A DNA stretch of 64,000 nucleotides, from the NCBI GenBank assembly GCA_033344775.1, contig JAWPMT010000004.1:1798001-1862000 (forward strand), given 5' to 3'. Shown here piece by piece: positions 27,095 through 36,200 of this stretch. The translations under genes were made by a program, and so were the position numbers. Source of the DNA: Cytophagales bacterium. Lineage in GTDB: Bacteria; Bacteroidota; Bacteroidia; Cytophagales; Cyclobacteriaceae. Under the pieces are notes generated by a model. That model was not told the DNA's origin, made no database searches, and saw only the letters and a list, made by a program, of their open reading frames with translations. Within the stretch, counting starts at the first letter, position 1; each line of letters opens with the position of its first letter.

Positions 27095-28277
27095 GTCAAT
27101 ATTCCACAACAAACGTGCAACTTATCTCCTCATCGGGCTTGTCCTGTTGGGGCTGATAAGTTGCCATTCTCAAGAACCTGAACCAAGCGCTCGAAACAAC
27201 TTCTATTTCGGGGCAGACTTATCTTACACCAATCAAGTAGAAGACCTGGGAGGCTCCTACTTTGATGATTCCGGCGAAGAGGCCGACCCCTATCAAATCC
27301 TGGCTACAAAAGGATTAAACCTTGCTCGCTTTCGATTATGGCATGATCCTCAATGGACCAAAGAAGTCTATGGCACCAATGGATTATTTGGACCTTACAG
27401 TGACATAAAAGATGTAATTAGATCAATGACGAGGGCCAAAGAGCAGGGAATGGACTTGCTCGTTGATTTTCACTACTCCGACTTTTGGGCTGATCCGGGC
27501 CGGCAACAAATTCCGGCTGCCTACCATGAAATCACAGACCTTAAGGTACTTGCTGATTCCGTAGAACAATACACGTTAAAGACACTCTCGAAGCTGAGCG
27601 CTCAAGGGCTGTCTCCCAAGTATGTTCAGATAGGAAATGAAATCAATTGTGGGCTTTTCATCACTGATCGGCCGGCAAACTTCCCAAATTGCAATGTCTG
27701 TGAAGGCAACTGGTCGCAGGCTGGAACAGTACTGAATGCTGCCATTACTGCGGTTCGGCAAACCAATCCTGACACAAAAATCATCCTTCACGTTGCAGAT
27801 CCTGTTAATGTCGAATGGTGGTTTGGCCAAATGACAACCTCAGGAGTAGTAGTAGACTTTGACATCATCGGGATTTCGTATTACCCACTGTGGCATACCG
27901 GATCAAGTCTTTCATCCATTGACCAGACAATCGAAGGCTTCCGGGAGCAATTCCAAAAAGACGTCATGATCCTGGAAACAGCCTATCCGTGGACCACAGA
28001 AGATGCTGATAATTATGGAAATATTCTCGGTGGCTCTCCATTGGAGGGGTACCCTTTCACGGAAGAAGGGCAACTGGACTTCATGACTTTCCTAACCCAA
28101 AAAGCGATCGATGCTGGTGCTTTAGGGGTCATTTATTGGGAACCAGGCTGGATCAGTTCTGATCTTCGCGATCCGTGGGGACAAGGCTCCTCCTGGGACA
28201 ATGTCACCTTTTTCGATTTTGAGGGGCGGTCATTACCGGTGGTGGATTTTCCGATGTTTCCTTATCAGTTTGAATAA
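27087..28277 (+). CDS. GH53 arabinogalactan endo-beta-1,4-galactanase lipoprotein
   Basis: 396 residues from a TTG at 27087; no in-frame ATG precedes the lipoprotein signal (lipid Cys in 'LGLISCHS'). GH53 features: 'FGADLSYTNQVED', 'GLNLARFRLWHDP', 'DLLVDFHYSDFWADPG', acid/base Glu185 in 'IGNEIN', nucleophile Glu297 in 'ILETAYPW', and a terminal 'GVIYWEPGWI'. The family cleaves beta-1,4-galactan side chains of pectin. It is translationally coupled to the GH13 gene by the 8-bp overlap, although the substrates differ. Confidence 0.93.
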   Translation: MIESIFHNKRATYLLIGLVLLGLISCHSQEPEPSARNNFYFGADLSYTNQVEDLGGSYFDDSGEEADPYQILATKGLNLARFRLWHDPQWTKEVYGTNGLFGPYSDIKDVIRSMTRAKEQGMDLLVDFHYSDFWADPGRQQIPAAYHEITDLKVLADSVEQYTLKTLSKLSAQGLSPKYVQIGNEINCGLFITDRPANFPNCNVCEGNWSQAGTVLNAAITAVRQTNPDTKIILHVADPVNVEWWFGQMTTSGVVVDFDIIGISYYPLWHTGSSLSSIDQTIEGFREQFQKDVMILETAYPWTTEDADNYGNILGGSPLEGYPFTEEGQLDFMTFLTQKAIDAGALGVIYWEPGWISSDLRDPWGQGSSWDNVTFFDFEGRSLPVVDFPMFPYQFE

Positions 28278-28306
28278 GAAGAACTTCTAAAGTCCCCCTT
28301 TTAAGG

Positions 28307-28439
28307 CATAGCCGTCAACTTAAGCTAAAAGTCATTATTCGTCATTCCGAGCGAATGCCGGAATCTCAAGTTTAATAAGTACAACCTCTCATTGAGATTC
28401 CTGATCAGAGTCAGGAATGACGCTTAATTGACGGCTATG
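28307..28439. repeat. Long palindromic intergenic element (133 bp)
   Basis: The outer arms 28307-28325 and 28422-28439 are near-perfect inverted repeats (CATAGCCGTCAA...TTAAGC). Inner arms GTCATTCC (28341-28348) / GGAATGAC (28414-28421) and GGAATCTCAA (28360-28369) / TTGAGATTCC (28392-28401) continue the pairing. The whole can fold into one long hairpin. It lies 29 bp after the GH53 stop in a 325-bp gap (28278-28602) that holds no other gene. It may double as a terminator. Confidence 0.7.
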
Positions 28440-28602
28440 ATTTGATGAATAGGGAGGGGATCCTTTTTTGAATTATAGATAATCATCCCAATCGAATGAA
28501 GCGGCGCTTTCAACCTTATGTTCAGCCGTTTCATCGAACATAATTGCGAAGGTTTGTGTACATTGAGTTGATTTACATTATCACCAATCAAATAAACCTA
28601 CC

Positions 28603-28773
28603 ATGAGTAATATTCTTTATATTATCGCGATCATCTGTGCCATCTTCGTTATCTATGACGTATGGGCTGTTCAAAAGAAAATGGCTGCGTTTACAAAAGT
28701 TATCTGGACCGTTTTTGCTTTGCTTTTCAGCATCATTACGGCGATTATTTACTACTTCATGGTGAAGAAGTAA
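28603..28773 (+). CDS. Small membrane protein, PLDc_N-like
   Basis: 56 residues (MSNILYIIAIICAIFVIYD...YYFMVKK). Two hydrophobic helices (about 3-20 and 33-53) flank the short basic linker VWAVQKKMAAFTK; the pattern resembles the PLDc_N / phospholipase D-nuclease N-terminal membrane domain found in many small Bacteroidota proteins. Function unknown. Coding is supported by the strong hydrophobic pattern and a clean ATG and TAA. Confidence 0.65.
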   Translation: MSNILYIIAIICAIFVIYDVWAVQKKMAAFTKVIWTVFALLFSIITAIIYYFMVKK

Positions 28774-28775
28774 TG

Positions 28776-28977
28776 AGGGCGTGCTGAAAACCACTCGGAT
28801 TTACAATAAGAATTCCTTTGGAGATTAGATTTTGTACACAATAAATTCTCGAAATCGAGATTTTATCGCTAGCCTCAGGCAAACCATCTACGTCGTTGGC
28901 CTCAAATTGAAGTCTAGATATACATCTTCTTTCGGCCGCCTAGTATATGGCTAACCTGAGACTTTTTCAGCAGCCCT
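28776..28977. mobile_element. MITE-like element with terminal inverted repeats (no transposase)
   Basis: About 202 bp bounded by AGGGCGTGCTGAAAA (28776-28790) and TTTTCAGCAGCCCT (28964-28977), inverted repeats differing by one inserted base. Inside, CTCAGGcaaaCCAT and ATGGctaaCCTGAG form a second inverted pair. No gene is present. It lies directly after the small membrane protein and ends 4 bp before the ABC-F stop. The TGCTGAAAA-type ends resemble those of some insertion sequences. Confidence 0.5.
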
Positions 28978-28980
28978 AAA

Positions 28981-30885
28981 TCAGTCCAGCTTCTCCAGAA
29001 GCTGTTCCCACCTTTCAGTGACCTCATTTAATGAGGTCTTTTTTTGTTGGTACGACTGGTTCACTTCTGCCAATTTCTCTTCGTTTTCGTACACCTCAGG
29101 TTCCGCCAGTTTGGCTTCCAGGTTTGCTACTTCTTCTTCAAGTGTTTCGATCTGCGACTCAATGTCCGTAATTTCTCGCTTTAAGGCCTTTTCTTCCTTA
29201 TTATCCAGTTTAGGTTTGGTATTCTGCTTCTTTGGTTTCTGCACCTTACTTTCAGCAGCATCTACGTTCTGAACTTTCCCTTGAGTCTTTTCGCGCTGGT
29301 CCATCCACCATTCGAACTCTTCATAAGTACCTGGGTATTCCTTGATTTGCTGGCCCTCGATCCACCATATCTTGGTCGCAACTTTGGAAATGAAATCCCG
29401 GTCGTGAGAAACCAAAAGAAACGTTCCTTCAAATTGCTGCAAGGCCTGCACCAAAATACTCACAGAAAGCATGTCCAGGTGGTTAGTGGGCTCATCTAGC
29501 ATCAGGAAATTCGATTCGGAGATCAGCGTCTTTGCCAGTGCGACACGAGACTTTTCTCCTCCGGAAAGGACTTTGATCTTTTTGAACACATCATCGTCGG
29601 TGAATAAGAAACATCCCAGGACACCACGTAATTCCTGTTCGGTCTTACCGGTTCCTTGTTGCTTCAACTCCTCAATGATCTCACTTTCTATGTCCAGCGC
29701 TTCCAGTTGATGCTGCGCATAAAAGGAAGTCATTACATTATGGCCTAGTTCTACTTTGCCCTGATGTGGTTCATTGCCACCTACAATTCGAAGGACCGTG
29801 GATTTACCTTTTCCATTTGCGCCAATTAGCGCAATCTTATCTCCTCGCTCAATATGAGCCACTGTTCCATCCAGGATCTCAAGATCCCCATAAGCTTTAG
29901 AAATATTCTCCAAACGCACCACGTGCCGGCCCGATTTGGTTTTGAAATTGAATTTAAAATTGACTTGCGCTGTATCATCCACTACCGCCTCAATCCGTTC
30001 CATCTTTTCCAATTGCTTGGCCTTAGATTGTGCCTGTTTCGCTTTCGTCGCCTTCGCTTTAAAACGTTCTATGAAGCGCTCTGCTTGCTTAATCTTCTGC
30101 TGTTGATTTTCAAAAGCATTTTGCTGGATCTCATTGCGCAGTTCCTTTTCCTCCTCATAGAAATCGTAATTCCCAGCATAGAGATGCAAATCTGCCTGAT
30201 AGACTTCTACAATCTTGTCGATAGAGGCATTGAGAAAACGACGGTCGTGAGAGACAATGATCACGGCTCCCTCATAGCTCTGCAAATAGCCCTCGAGCCA
30301 CTTGATAGAAGGCAGGTCAAGGTGGTTGGTAGGCTCATCGAGCATTAATAAGGAAGGCTGCTCCAAGAGTAGTTTAGCCAGCATCACACGCATCCTCCAG
30401 CCTCCTGAAAATTCTCTCAAAGGCCGCTTCAAGTCCTCGGTCTTGAAACCGATCCCTTCCAAAATCTCCTCTGCCCTCGATTGAATGGTGTAGCCTTCGA
30501 CCGCTTCAAAACGCTCCTGAAGCTTCGCCAGCTTATTGACCAGCTCGTCCCGATAGTTTGTCTCCATTTCGTGGAGCACCTTATCGATCTGATGTTGCAA
30601 GTCATGTGCTTCCTGAAAGGCCAACATTGCCACTTCCAATATAGGCTCATCCGATTGATAACTCAACAAGTCCTGATTCAGAAAACCAATGGTCGTCCCT
30701 TTACTCATGGAAATGTCTCCTCCGGCCGGCTCTATGTCCCCTGAAATCATCTTCAGCAGGGTAGATTTACCGGTACCATTGAGTCCGATCAGACCTATTT
30801 TATCTTTTGGCGTGATGAATAATGATGCTTCATCATACAATATGCGATCTCCCAGAAAATAGGAGAGTTTATTGATGCTTATCAT
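28981..30885 (-). CDS. ABC-F family ATPase (ribosome-associated)
   Basis: 634 residues. Two ABC ATPase domains are joined by the ABC-F linker rich in Lys and Gln (~240-300). Domain 1: Walker A 'GLNGTGKST', signature 'FSGGW', Walker B 'LLMLDEPTNHLD'. Domain 2: 'GANGKGKST', 'LSGGEKSR', 'FLMLDEPTNHLD'. A C-terminal coiled coil (~560-634) resembles Uup. It has no membrane segments. ABC-F proteins act on the ribosome E site or in related translation roles. Its subfamily is not resolved here. Confidence 0.93.
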   Translation of the reverse strand: MISINKLSYFLGDRILYDEASLFITPKDKIGLIGLNGTGKSTLLKMISGDIEPAGGDISMSKGTTIGFLNQDLLSYQSDEPILEVAMLAFQEAHDLQHQIDKVLHEMETNYRDELVNKLAKLQERFEAVEGYTIQSRAEEILEGIGFKTEDLKRPLREFSGGWRMRVMLAKLLLEQPSLLMLDEPTNHLDLPSIKWLEGYLQSYEGAVIIVSHDRRFLNASIDKIVEVYQADLHLYAGNYDFYEEEKELRNEIQQNAFENQQQKIKQAERFIERFKAKATKAKQAQSKAKQLEKMERIEAVVDDTAQVNFKFNFKTKSGRHVVRLENISKAYGDLEILDGTVAHIERGDKIALIGANGKGKSTVLRIVGGNEPHQGKVELGHNVMTSFYAQHQLEALDIESEIIEELKQQGTGKTEQELRGVLGCFLFTDDDVFKKIKVLSGGEKSRVALAKTLISESNFLMLDEPTNHLDMLSVSILVQALQQFEGTFLLVSHDRDFISKVATKIWWIEGQQIKEYPGTYEEFEWWMDQREKTQGKVQNVDAAESKVQKPKKQNTKPKLDNKEEKALKREITDIESQIETLEEEVANLEAKLAEPEVYENEEKLAEVNQSYQQKKTSLNEVTERWEQLLEKLD

Positions 30886-30892
30886 GGGAGGA

Positions 30893-30900
30893 CAAAGTTA
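30893..30900 (-). promoter_or_regulatory. Candidate -7 box for the ABC-F gene
   Basis: The minus strand reads TAACTTTG, an exact TAnnTTTG, only 7 bp before the ATG at 30885. If used, the mRNA would be nearly leaderless. I see no -33 TTG at the expected spacing. Confidence 0.25.
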
Positions 30901-30938
30901 GGGTCCGTCAGTCCAAGAAAGAATAGAAAGGTTATGAA

Positions 30939-31301
30939 TTACAGCGAAGCAATGCAGCGTTTAACTGCTACTTCCAGTTGATCTCTGGTGAAAGGCTTCT
31001 GAAGGTATTCTGCAATTTCAATGTCGTAATTGGACATAACAGAAGGCGGATGACCTGAACAGACGATGATCTGTGGTCTGTGTTCTACCAACTCCATGAA
31101 CTCCGGACCTTCCAGGCCAGAGATGTTGATATCCAGAAAAATGACATCCGGTTTCAGCTTCTCGATATCCAAAGCGGCTTTGGTCGTGTCGCCATGGACT
31201 GCCAAGACGTCAAGACCGCCGATACGTACGAGATACTGCTGCAGCATTTCAGCAAAGTCTTCGTCATCCTCTACAATGATGCAAGAGTACTTAGTGCTCA
31301 T
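30939..31301 (-). CDS. Single-domain response regulator
   Basis: 120 residues, only a receiver domain. The acidic pocket is E11-D12-D13, the phosphoacceptor is Asp57 in 'VIFLDINI', the conserved Ser is in 'VCSGHPP' and Lys102 is in 'LQKPF'. With no output domain it must act by protein-protein contact, as CheY- or Spo0F-type proteins do, or as a phosphorelay intermediate. No histidine kinase gene is in the window. Confidence 0.9.
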   Translation of the reverse strand: MSTKYSCIIVEDDEDFAEMLQQYLVRIGGLDVLAVHGDTTKAALDIEKLKPDVIFLDINISGLEGPEFMELVEHRPQIIVCSGHPPSVMSNYDIEIAEYLQKPFTRDQLEVAVKRCIASL

Positions 31302-31499
31302 TCGCCAAATTGAAGTTGCGTAGGTTTATTAAATATAGCCAGACAAATCTAGAGAATTTTAAGACGGGAGCAATCATCTGCTTCCAATCATCAATTCCCA
31401 AGAAATTATCAAGACGAAAAATTAGTCATTTATCTGAAAGAAGATGATTGATTCCGTGAGCTTCCTACATGAATCGGCATTTTTCCCACATGGACATGA

Positions 31500-32840
31500 T
31501 CAAGCACGCGCTTTTGGTATCAATTCTTCCTTTTCTGTCGCTGTTCCGGTTTTACCGGGAACAATGATCAGCCGATTACCTCGGTTGTATGAAATATAAT
31601 TCCAGACCCACCCCATAAATACCAGGAATTTCCTCCTGAAGCCCATGATAGAAATTAAGTGAATAAACATCCATACAAACCATCCGAAAAAGCCACCAAA
31701 ACTTAAGCCTTTGGCATCCACAACCGCATGGTTTCTACCGATTGTAGCCATAGAACCTTTATCAAAATAACGGAAGGCAGTTCGTTCCCTACCAGCCAGT
31801 CTTCGTTTCAGGTTTTTACCCAAATGCTGAGCTTGCTGGATCGCTACCGGAGCCAGCATCGGCAGGCCGTGATCCCAACCTTTGACATATTGAATGGCCA
31901 CATCACCTATCGCATAAACGTTGTTCGTTCCAGCGACCTCATGGTAATCATTGACTTTTAGTCGGCCACGTTCAAGCGATTCCGCCTCAAAACCTGCCGG
32001 CACATTACCTACGACACCTGCAGCCCAGATCAAACAGCGAGAAGGGATTTCAGAACCATCGTTAAGCGTGACATGTCCCTCCTCAAAATCTGTCACTCGT
32101 TTCTCCATTAACACTTCAACCCCAAAGGACTCCAGGTAAGTTTTTGCTTTTCGGCTGGCAAAATCAGACATGGTATTCAACACCTGATCACTGCCTTCGA
32201 CCAGTACGATGCGCATTTGACTGAAATCCAGCTCTGGATAGTCTTTTGGCAAAATATGGTCCCGTAACTCGCCGATGGCTCCTGCCAGTTCCACTCCTGT
32301 TGGGCCTCCTCCCACGATCACAATGTTCATGTATTGTTCCAACTCTTGGTCGTTGTTGGCGAAAAGGGCTTTCTCAAAATTGTTGATCAACTGAGTCCTA
32401 AGGGCAAGGGCATCCTTTACCTCCCTTAACTTCAGTGCTTGTTCTTCTATTTTGGCATTACCAAAAAAGTTGGTTTTAGAGCCCGTTCCGATCACCAGGT
32501 AATCGTATTTCAATGCACCCAGATCCGTCCGCACCACTTGGGCAGCCTGATCTACGGATTCAACTTCCGCCAATCGAAAATGAAAATGATCGTCATCTTG
32601 TAAAAATTCGCGCAAAGGACTGGAGATATCTCCAGGTGAAAGTCCTGCCGTAGCCACCTGGTACAACAATGGAATGAAGGTGTGGTAGTTGTTCTTATCC
32701 AGCATCACCGTTTCCACGGGACACTTTCGTAATTTTTGTACCAGTTCGATCCCTGCAAAACCACCCCCGATGATCACTACTCTGGGCAGGTCACTTGGAG
32801 GAAGACTACCCTCTAAATCTTTAACGATAGATTGACTCAT
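31500..32840 (-). CDS. Type II NADH dehydrogenase (NDH-2)
   Basis: 446 residues. The FAD-binding Rossmann motif 'VVIIGGGFAGIELVQKL' is at about 21-37, the NADH-binding motif 'IVIVGGGPTGVELAGAI' near residue 175, and 'NVYAIGDVA' near 305 is the second FAD contact. A C-terminal amphipathic/hydrophobic segment ('FFGWFVWMFIHLISIMGF') gives membrane attachment. It passes electrons from NADH to quinone without proton pumping. Confidence 0.92.
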   Translation of the reverse strand: MSQSIVKDLEGSLPPSDLPRVVIIGGGFAGIELVQKLRKCPVETVMLDKNNYHTFIPLLYQVATAGLSPGDISSPLREFLQDDDHFHFRLAEVESVDQAAQVVRTDLGALKYDYLVIGTGSKTNFFGNAKIEEQALKLREVKDALALRTQLINNFEKALFANNDQELEQYMNIVIVGGGPTGVELAGAIGELRDHILPKDYPELDFSQMRIVLVEGSDQVLNTMSDFASRKAKTYLESFGVEVLMEKRVTDFEEGHVTLNDGSEIPSRCLIWAAGVVGNVPAGFEAESLERGRLKVNDYHEVAGTNNVYAIGDVAIQYVKGWDHGLPMLAPVAIQQAQHLGKNLKRRLAGRERTAFRYFDKGSMATIGRNHAVVDAKGLSFGGFFGWFVWMFIHLISIMGFRRKFLVFMGWVWNYISYNRGNRLIIVPGKTGTATEKEELIPKARA

Positions 32841-32947
32841 TGTCGTAGTTGATGTTTAGAACTAAAACGAAAAAGAAGCACCGGTAAGTTCTCCTTTTTG
32901 CGGAAAAAAGAGAGATTTTACTTTCTACTTTGACAGATTGCCTTATC

Positions 32948-33011
32948 ACCCCTTCTATTCCTTAAAAGGGCAAGGTCGAAAATCAGCGTAAACGCCCTTT
33001 AGGGCCGGGGT
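32948..33011. repeat. Small inverted-repeat intergenic element, copy 2
   Basis: Left part CCCCTTctATTCCtTAAAAG and right part CCCTTTAGGG (32995-33004), in the same order as the element at 12187-12247. CCTTAAAAGGGC pairs imperfectly with GCCCTTTAGG. It lies between divergent NDH-2 and the MFS transporter gene; the rest of this 282-bp gap (32841-33122) shows no gene. Confidence 0.45.
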
Positions 33012-33122
33012 AAAACTAAAGATTTTCTCAATCTATCAAAGTTGAATTTAATGATCTAGTAATTTGTATCCCCCGCACAAAGATCAATGCCAAATCCCGT
33101 CTTAAATTACAGTCCGAAATTT

Positions 33123-34421
33123 ATGAAGCAGCCTAAAAATCTTATCAAGGCCTGGTGCATGTATGACTGGGCTAACTCGGTTTACAACCTGGTCATCAAT
33201 ACCTCAATCTTCCCGATTTACTACACCGCCGTGACTAAAAACATGGGCAATGGCGAAACGGTGCAGTTCTTTGGCTATGAGATCGTCAACTCCGTCCTTT
33301 ACAGTTACGCTTTGTCATTTTCGTATTTGATCTCAGCAGTAATTCTTCCCTTGCTATCGGGCGTCGCCGATTACACCGGAAAGAAAAAGCTCTTTTTAAA
33401 AATATTCACCTATTTGGGTGCCGGTTCCTGCATGGGCATGTTCTTCTTCACCGGAGAAACGCTGGAATGGGGTATTTTCTGCGTTGTATTTGCCAGTGTG
33501 GGCTACAGCAGCGGTCTGGTATTCTATGATGCCTTCCTTCCGGAAATTGCATCAGAAAAAGAAACAGACCGGGTCAGTGGTCTTGGATACGCCTATGGCT
33601 ACTTTGGCAGTGCTCTTATGATGATTGTCAGTCTGATATTAATTCAGATGTACGAAGTATTTGGCTTTACCTCTACGGGATGGGCCACTAGAACAGTCTT
33701 TTTACTAGTAGGTGTATGGTGGATCGGCTGGGCACAGATCCCATTCCGCCGATTGCCGGATAATGTGTTTCAGAAAAAGCCTTCGGGAAGCATTCTTTTC
33801 AATGGCTACCTGGAAATCAAGAAAGTATTCTTTGCCCTAAAAGGATTGAAGAACATGAAAATGTACCTGATCTCCTTTTTCTTTTTCAATATGGGTGTTC
33901 AGACTGTAATGTTGTTGGCAACGCTGTTCGGATCGAAAGAATTGAAAATGGAGTCAGGACAATTGATCCCTGTGCTATTGATCATCCAATTTGTAGGGAT
34001 AGCAGGTTCCCTGCTATTTGCTCGTCTTAGTGAGCGAAAAGGCAATAAATTCTCTCTCAATACCATGATCATCATTTGGATCGGGGTATGCTTCGGTGCC
34101 TATTTCGTAGATCATGTCAATCAATTTTATGTGATTGCCGTATTGGTGGGACTGGTCATGGGTGGTATTCAAGCTTTGTCACGTGCAACCTTCTCTAAAC
34201 TGATCCCGAAGGATTCGGAAGATCATGCGTCATTTTTCTCATTTTTTGATGTCACCTTCCATGTAAGTGTAGTGTTGGGCACGTTCAGCTATGGATTTAT
34301 CGAACAGGTGACTGGCTCCATGCGCAACAGCACCCTGGCATTGGCCACTTTTTTCATTTTGGGGATCATTTTCCTCGCTCGTGTCAAAATGAAGCATGTC
34401 GCTCCCGTTTCCAAGGCTTAA
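33123..34421 (+). CDS. MFS transporter, UMF1/Atg22-like
   Basis: 432 residues from ATG 33123 (MKQPKNLIKAWCMYDWANSVYNLVI), matching the usual N-terminus of the family; ATG 33087 would add 12 residues. About 12 hydrophobic helices are visible, with 'WCMYDWANSVYNLV' and 'GGIQALSRATFSKLIPKDSE', the hallmark motifs of UMF1 transporters. Substrates are not established; Atg22 homologues export amino acids. Its last 26 bp overlap the next gene. Confidence 0.88.
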   Translation: MKQPKNLIKAWCMYDWANSVYNLVINTSIFPIYYTAVTKNMGNGETVQFFGYEIVNSVLYSYALSFSYLISAVILPLLSGVADYTGKKKLFLKIFTYLGAGSCMGMFFFTGETLEWGIFCVVFASVGYSSGLVFYDAFLPEIASEKETDRVSGLGYAYGYFGSALMMIVSLILIQMYEVFGFTSTGWATRTVFLLVGVWWIGWAQIPFRRLPDNVFQKKPSGSILFNGYLEIKKVFFALKGLKNMKMYLISFFFFNMGVQTVMLLATLFGSKELKMESGQLIPVLLIIQFVGIAGSLLFARLSERKGNKFSLNTMIIIWIGVCFGAYFVDHVNQFYVIAVLVGLVMGGIQALSRATFSKLIPKDSEDHASFFSFFDVTFHVSVVLGTFSYGFIEQVTGSMRNSTLALATFFILGIIFLARVKMKHVAPVSKA

Positions 34422-34857
34422 CCTTCCTCCCGCTGAATTAAGGCTGGAACAAAATGGAGATGAATTCTACGTCTTTGACATCATCCGGAAGAAGATGATC
34501 TTCCTTACCCCTGAAGAATGGGTAAGACAGCATTTCCTACACCTATTGATCAACCACCTCGGTTATCCAAAATCACTGATCAAAGTTGAATCAGGATTAA
34601 AGTACAATCACAGAGAAAAACGCAGTGACTTACTGGTCTATGATCGATCCGCAAAAGTATTCATGCTGATAGAGTGCAAATCCTATAAAATTGAAATGGG
34701 CAAAGCCACACTTCATCAGTTGGCTACTTACAATAAAGTATTAGATGCGGACCATGTGGCCATTACTAATGGCTTACGGCATTTTTGCTGGCAAAAAAAA
34801 GAGGATCGCAGTACCTACGATCCTCTGGAAGACTTTCCGCCTTTTCCTGGTTCTTAG
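34396..34857 (+). CDS. HsdR-N-like PD-(D/E)xK-fold protein
   Basis: 153 residues, ATG 34396, overlapping the MFS transporter gene by 26 bp. It resembles the type I restriction enzyme R-protein N-terminal domain (HSDR_N_2): 'TPEEWVRQHFLHLLINHLGYP', then Asp78 in 'KRSDLLVYD' and Glu93-x-Lys95 in 'LIECKSYK', the D...ExK nuclease pattern. No helicase or methylase follows, so it is a free-standing nuclease-fold domain common in Bacteroidota rather than a restriction system. Function unknown. Confidence 0.8.
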   Translation: MSLPFPRLNLPPAELRLEQNGDEFYVFDIIRKKMIFLTPEEWVRQHFLHLLINHLGYPKSLIKVESGLKYNHREKRSDLLVYDRSAKVFMLIECKSYKIEMGKATLHQLATYNKVLDADHVAITNGLRHFCWQKKEDRSTYDPLEDFPPFPGS

Positions 34858-34860
34858 AGA

Positions 34861-35973
34861 TTAAAGGAATTCTTTCACATCGGTGTATGGCAGATCAAAT
34901 GCTTCTGCTACTCCTTTGTATACCACTTCCCCGTTGATCACGTTCAGACCAAGCTCTAATTCTTTATTGTCCTGACACGCTTTCTTCCAGCCTTTGTTGG
35001 CCAACTGAATTGCATAAGGCAATGTCGCATTGGTTAATGCCAAGGTAGAAGTGTAAGGTACTGCACCCGGCATATTAGCCACACAATAATGCAATACGTC
35101 ATCAATCACATAGGTAGGATCCTGGTGTGTCGTAGGTTTACACGTCTCAATACATCCACCCTGATCTACAGCAACATCTACCAATACGGTTCCCGGAGCC
35201 ATTTCTTTTAGCATATCACGGGTGATCAAATGTGGTGCTTTTGCACCTGGGATCAATACCGCTCCCACGATCAGGTCATGAGTTGTGATCAGCTCACGAA
35301 TGTTGTACTCATTGCTCATGAATGTATTCACATTCGCAGGCATCACATCATCCAGGTACCTCAATCGAGGCAGGCTGATATCCATAATGGTTACATCCGC
35401 TCCTAGTCCGGCAGCCATTTTTGCAGCGTTCGTCCCGACGACACCTCCTCCGAGGATCAATACTTTCGCAGGTCTTACACCAGGAACGCCTCCTAAAAGA
35501 ATACCTCGTCCACCCATTGGTTTTTCCAGGTACTTGGCTCCTTCCTGAATGGACATTCTTCCTGCCACCTCAGACATAGGGACCAATAGCGGCAAAGAGC
35601 GATCTGGTTTTTCGACCGTCTCGTATGCCAAACAAACCGAACCACTTTCCATCATGGCCTTCGTCAGTGGCTCATAGGAAGCAAAGTGAAAATAAGTAAA
35701 TACCAACTGATCTTTCTTGATGAGTTTGTATTCAGGCTCGATAGGCTCTTTTACCTTAATGATCATCTCGGCAATCTCATATACTGCTTCAATGGTGGGC
35801 AAAATAGAAGCACCTGCTTCTTTGTAATTTTCATCGGAAAATCCACTGCCATTTCCAGCAGTAGACTGCACGTGAACCGTATGACCATGCTTGGTCAGTT
35901 CTTTTGCTCCAGCAGGGGTAAGCGCCACACGATTCTCGTTGTTTTTGATTTCTTTAGGGACTCCAATAACCAT
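34861..35973 (-). CDS. ald: Alanine dehydrogenase
   Basis: 370 residues, the normal family length. Motifs: 'VIGVPKEIKNNENRVALTPAG' at the N-terminus, 'VFTYFHFASYEPLT' with the active-site His, 'VLILGGGVVGTNAAKMAAGLG' (NAD-binding), and 'PGAVPYTSTLALTNATLPY'. It interconverts L-alanine and pyruvate plus ammonia with NAD. Its 3' end is 3 bp from the stop of the convergent HsdR-N-like gene. Confidence 0.95.
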   Translation of the reverse strand: MVIGVPKEIKNNENRVALTPAGAKELTKHGHTVHVQSTAGNGSGFSDENYKEAGASILPTIEAVYEIAEMIIKVKEPIEPEYKLIKKDQLVFTYFHFASYEPLTKAMMESGSVCLAYETVEKPDRSLPLLVPMSEVAGRMSIQEGAKYLEKPMGGRGILLGGVPGVRPAKVLILGGGVVGTNAAKMAAGLGADVTIMDISLPRLRYLDDVMPANVNTFMSNEYNIRELITTHDLIVGAVLIPGAKAPHLITRDMLKEMAPGTVLVDVAVDQGGCIETCKPTTHQDPTYVIDDVLHYCVANMPGAVPYTSTLALTNATLPYAIQLANKGWKKACQDNKELELGLNVINGEVVYKGVAEAFDLPYTDVKEFL

Positions 35974-36200
35974 TATAAAAACGTTTATTCCGGGTTAAAA
36001 TGTGCGCAAAGATCGCCGCCTTATTTGAGATTCCATCCAACTTTGATTCAATAAATCTCGTTATTTTATTACTTCCAAAGGAACGAAAAGCAACATTCGG
36101 TAATTCAGTATAAAATTCTTAAAATGATGAATTTGCAAAATTTAATTTGATTAATTTTCTTCATTTTATCTCGAATTTTCAACTTATTCCGCATACTCTC

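Noticed and set aside
34396-34857. Type I restriction-modification system
   Set aside because: Only an HsdR-N-like domain is present; no helicase, methylase or specificity subunit is nearby.
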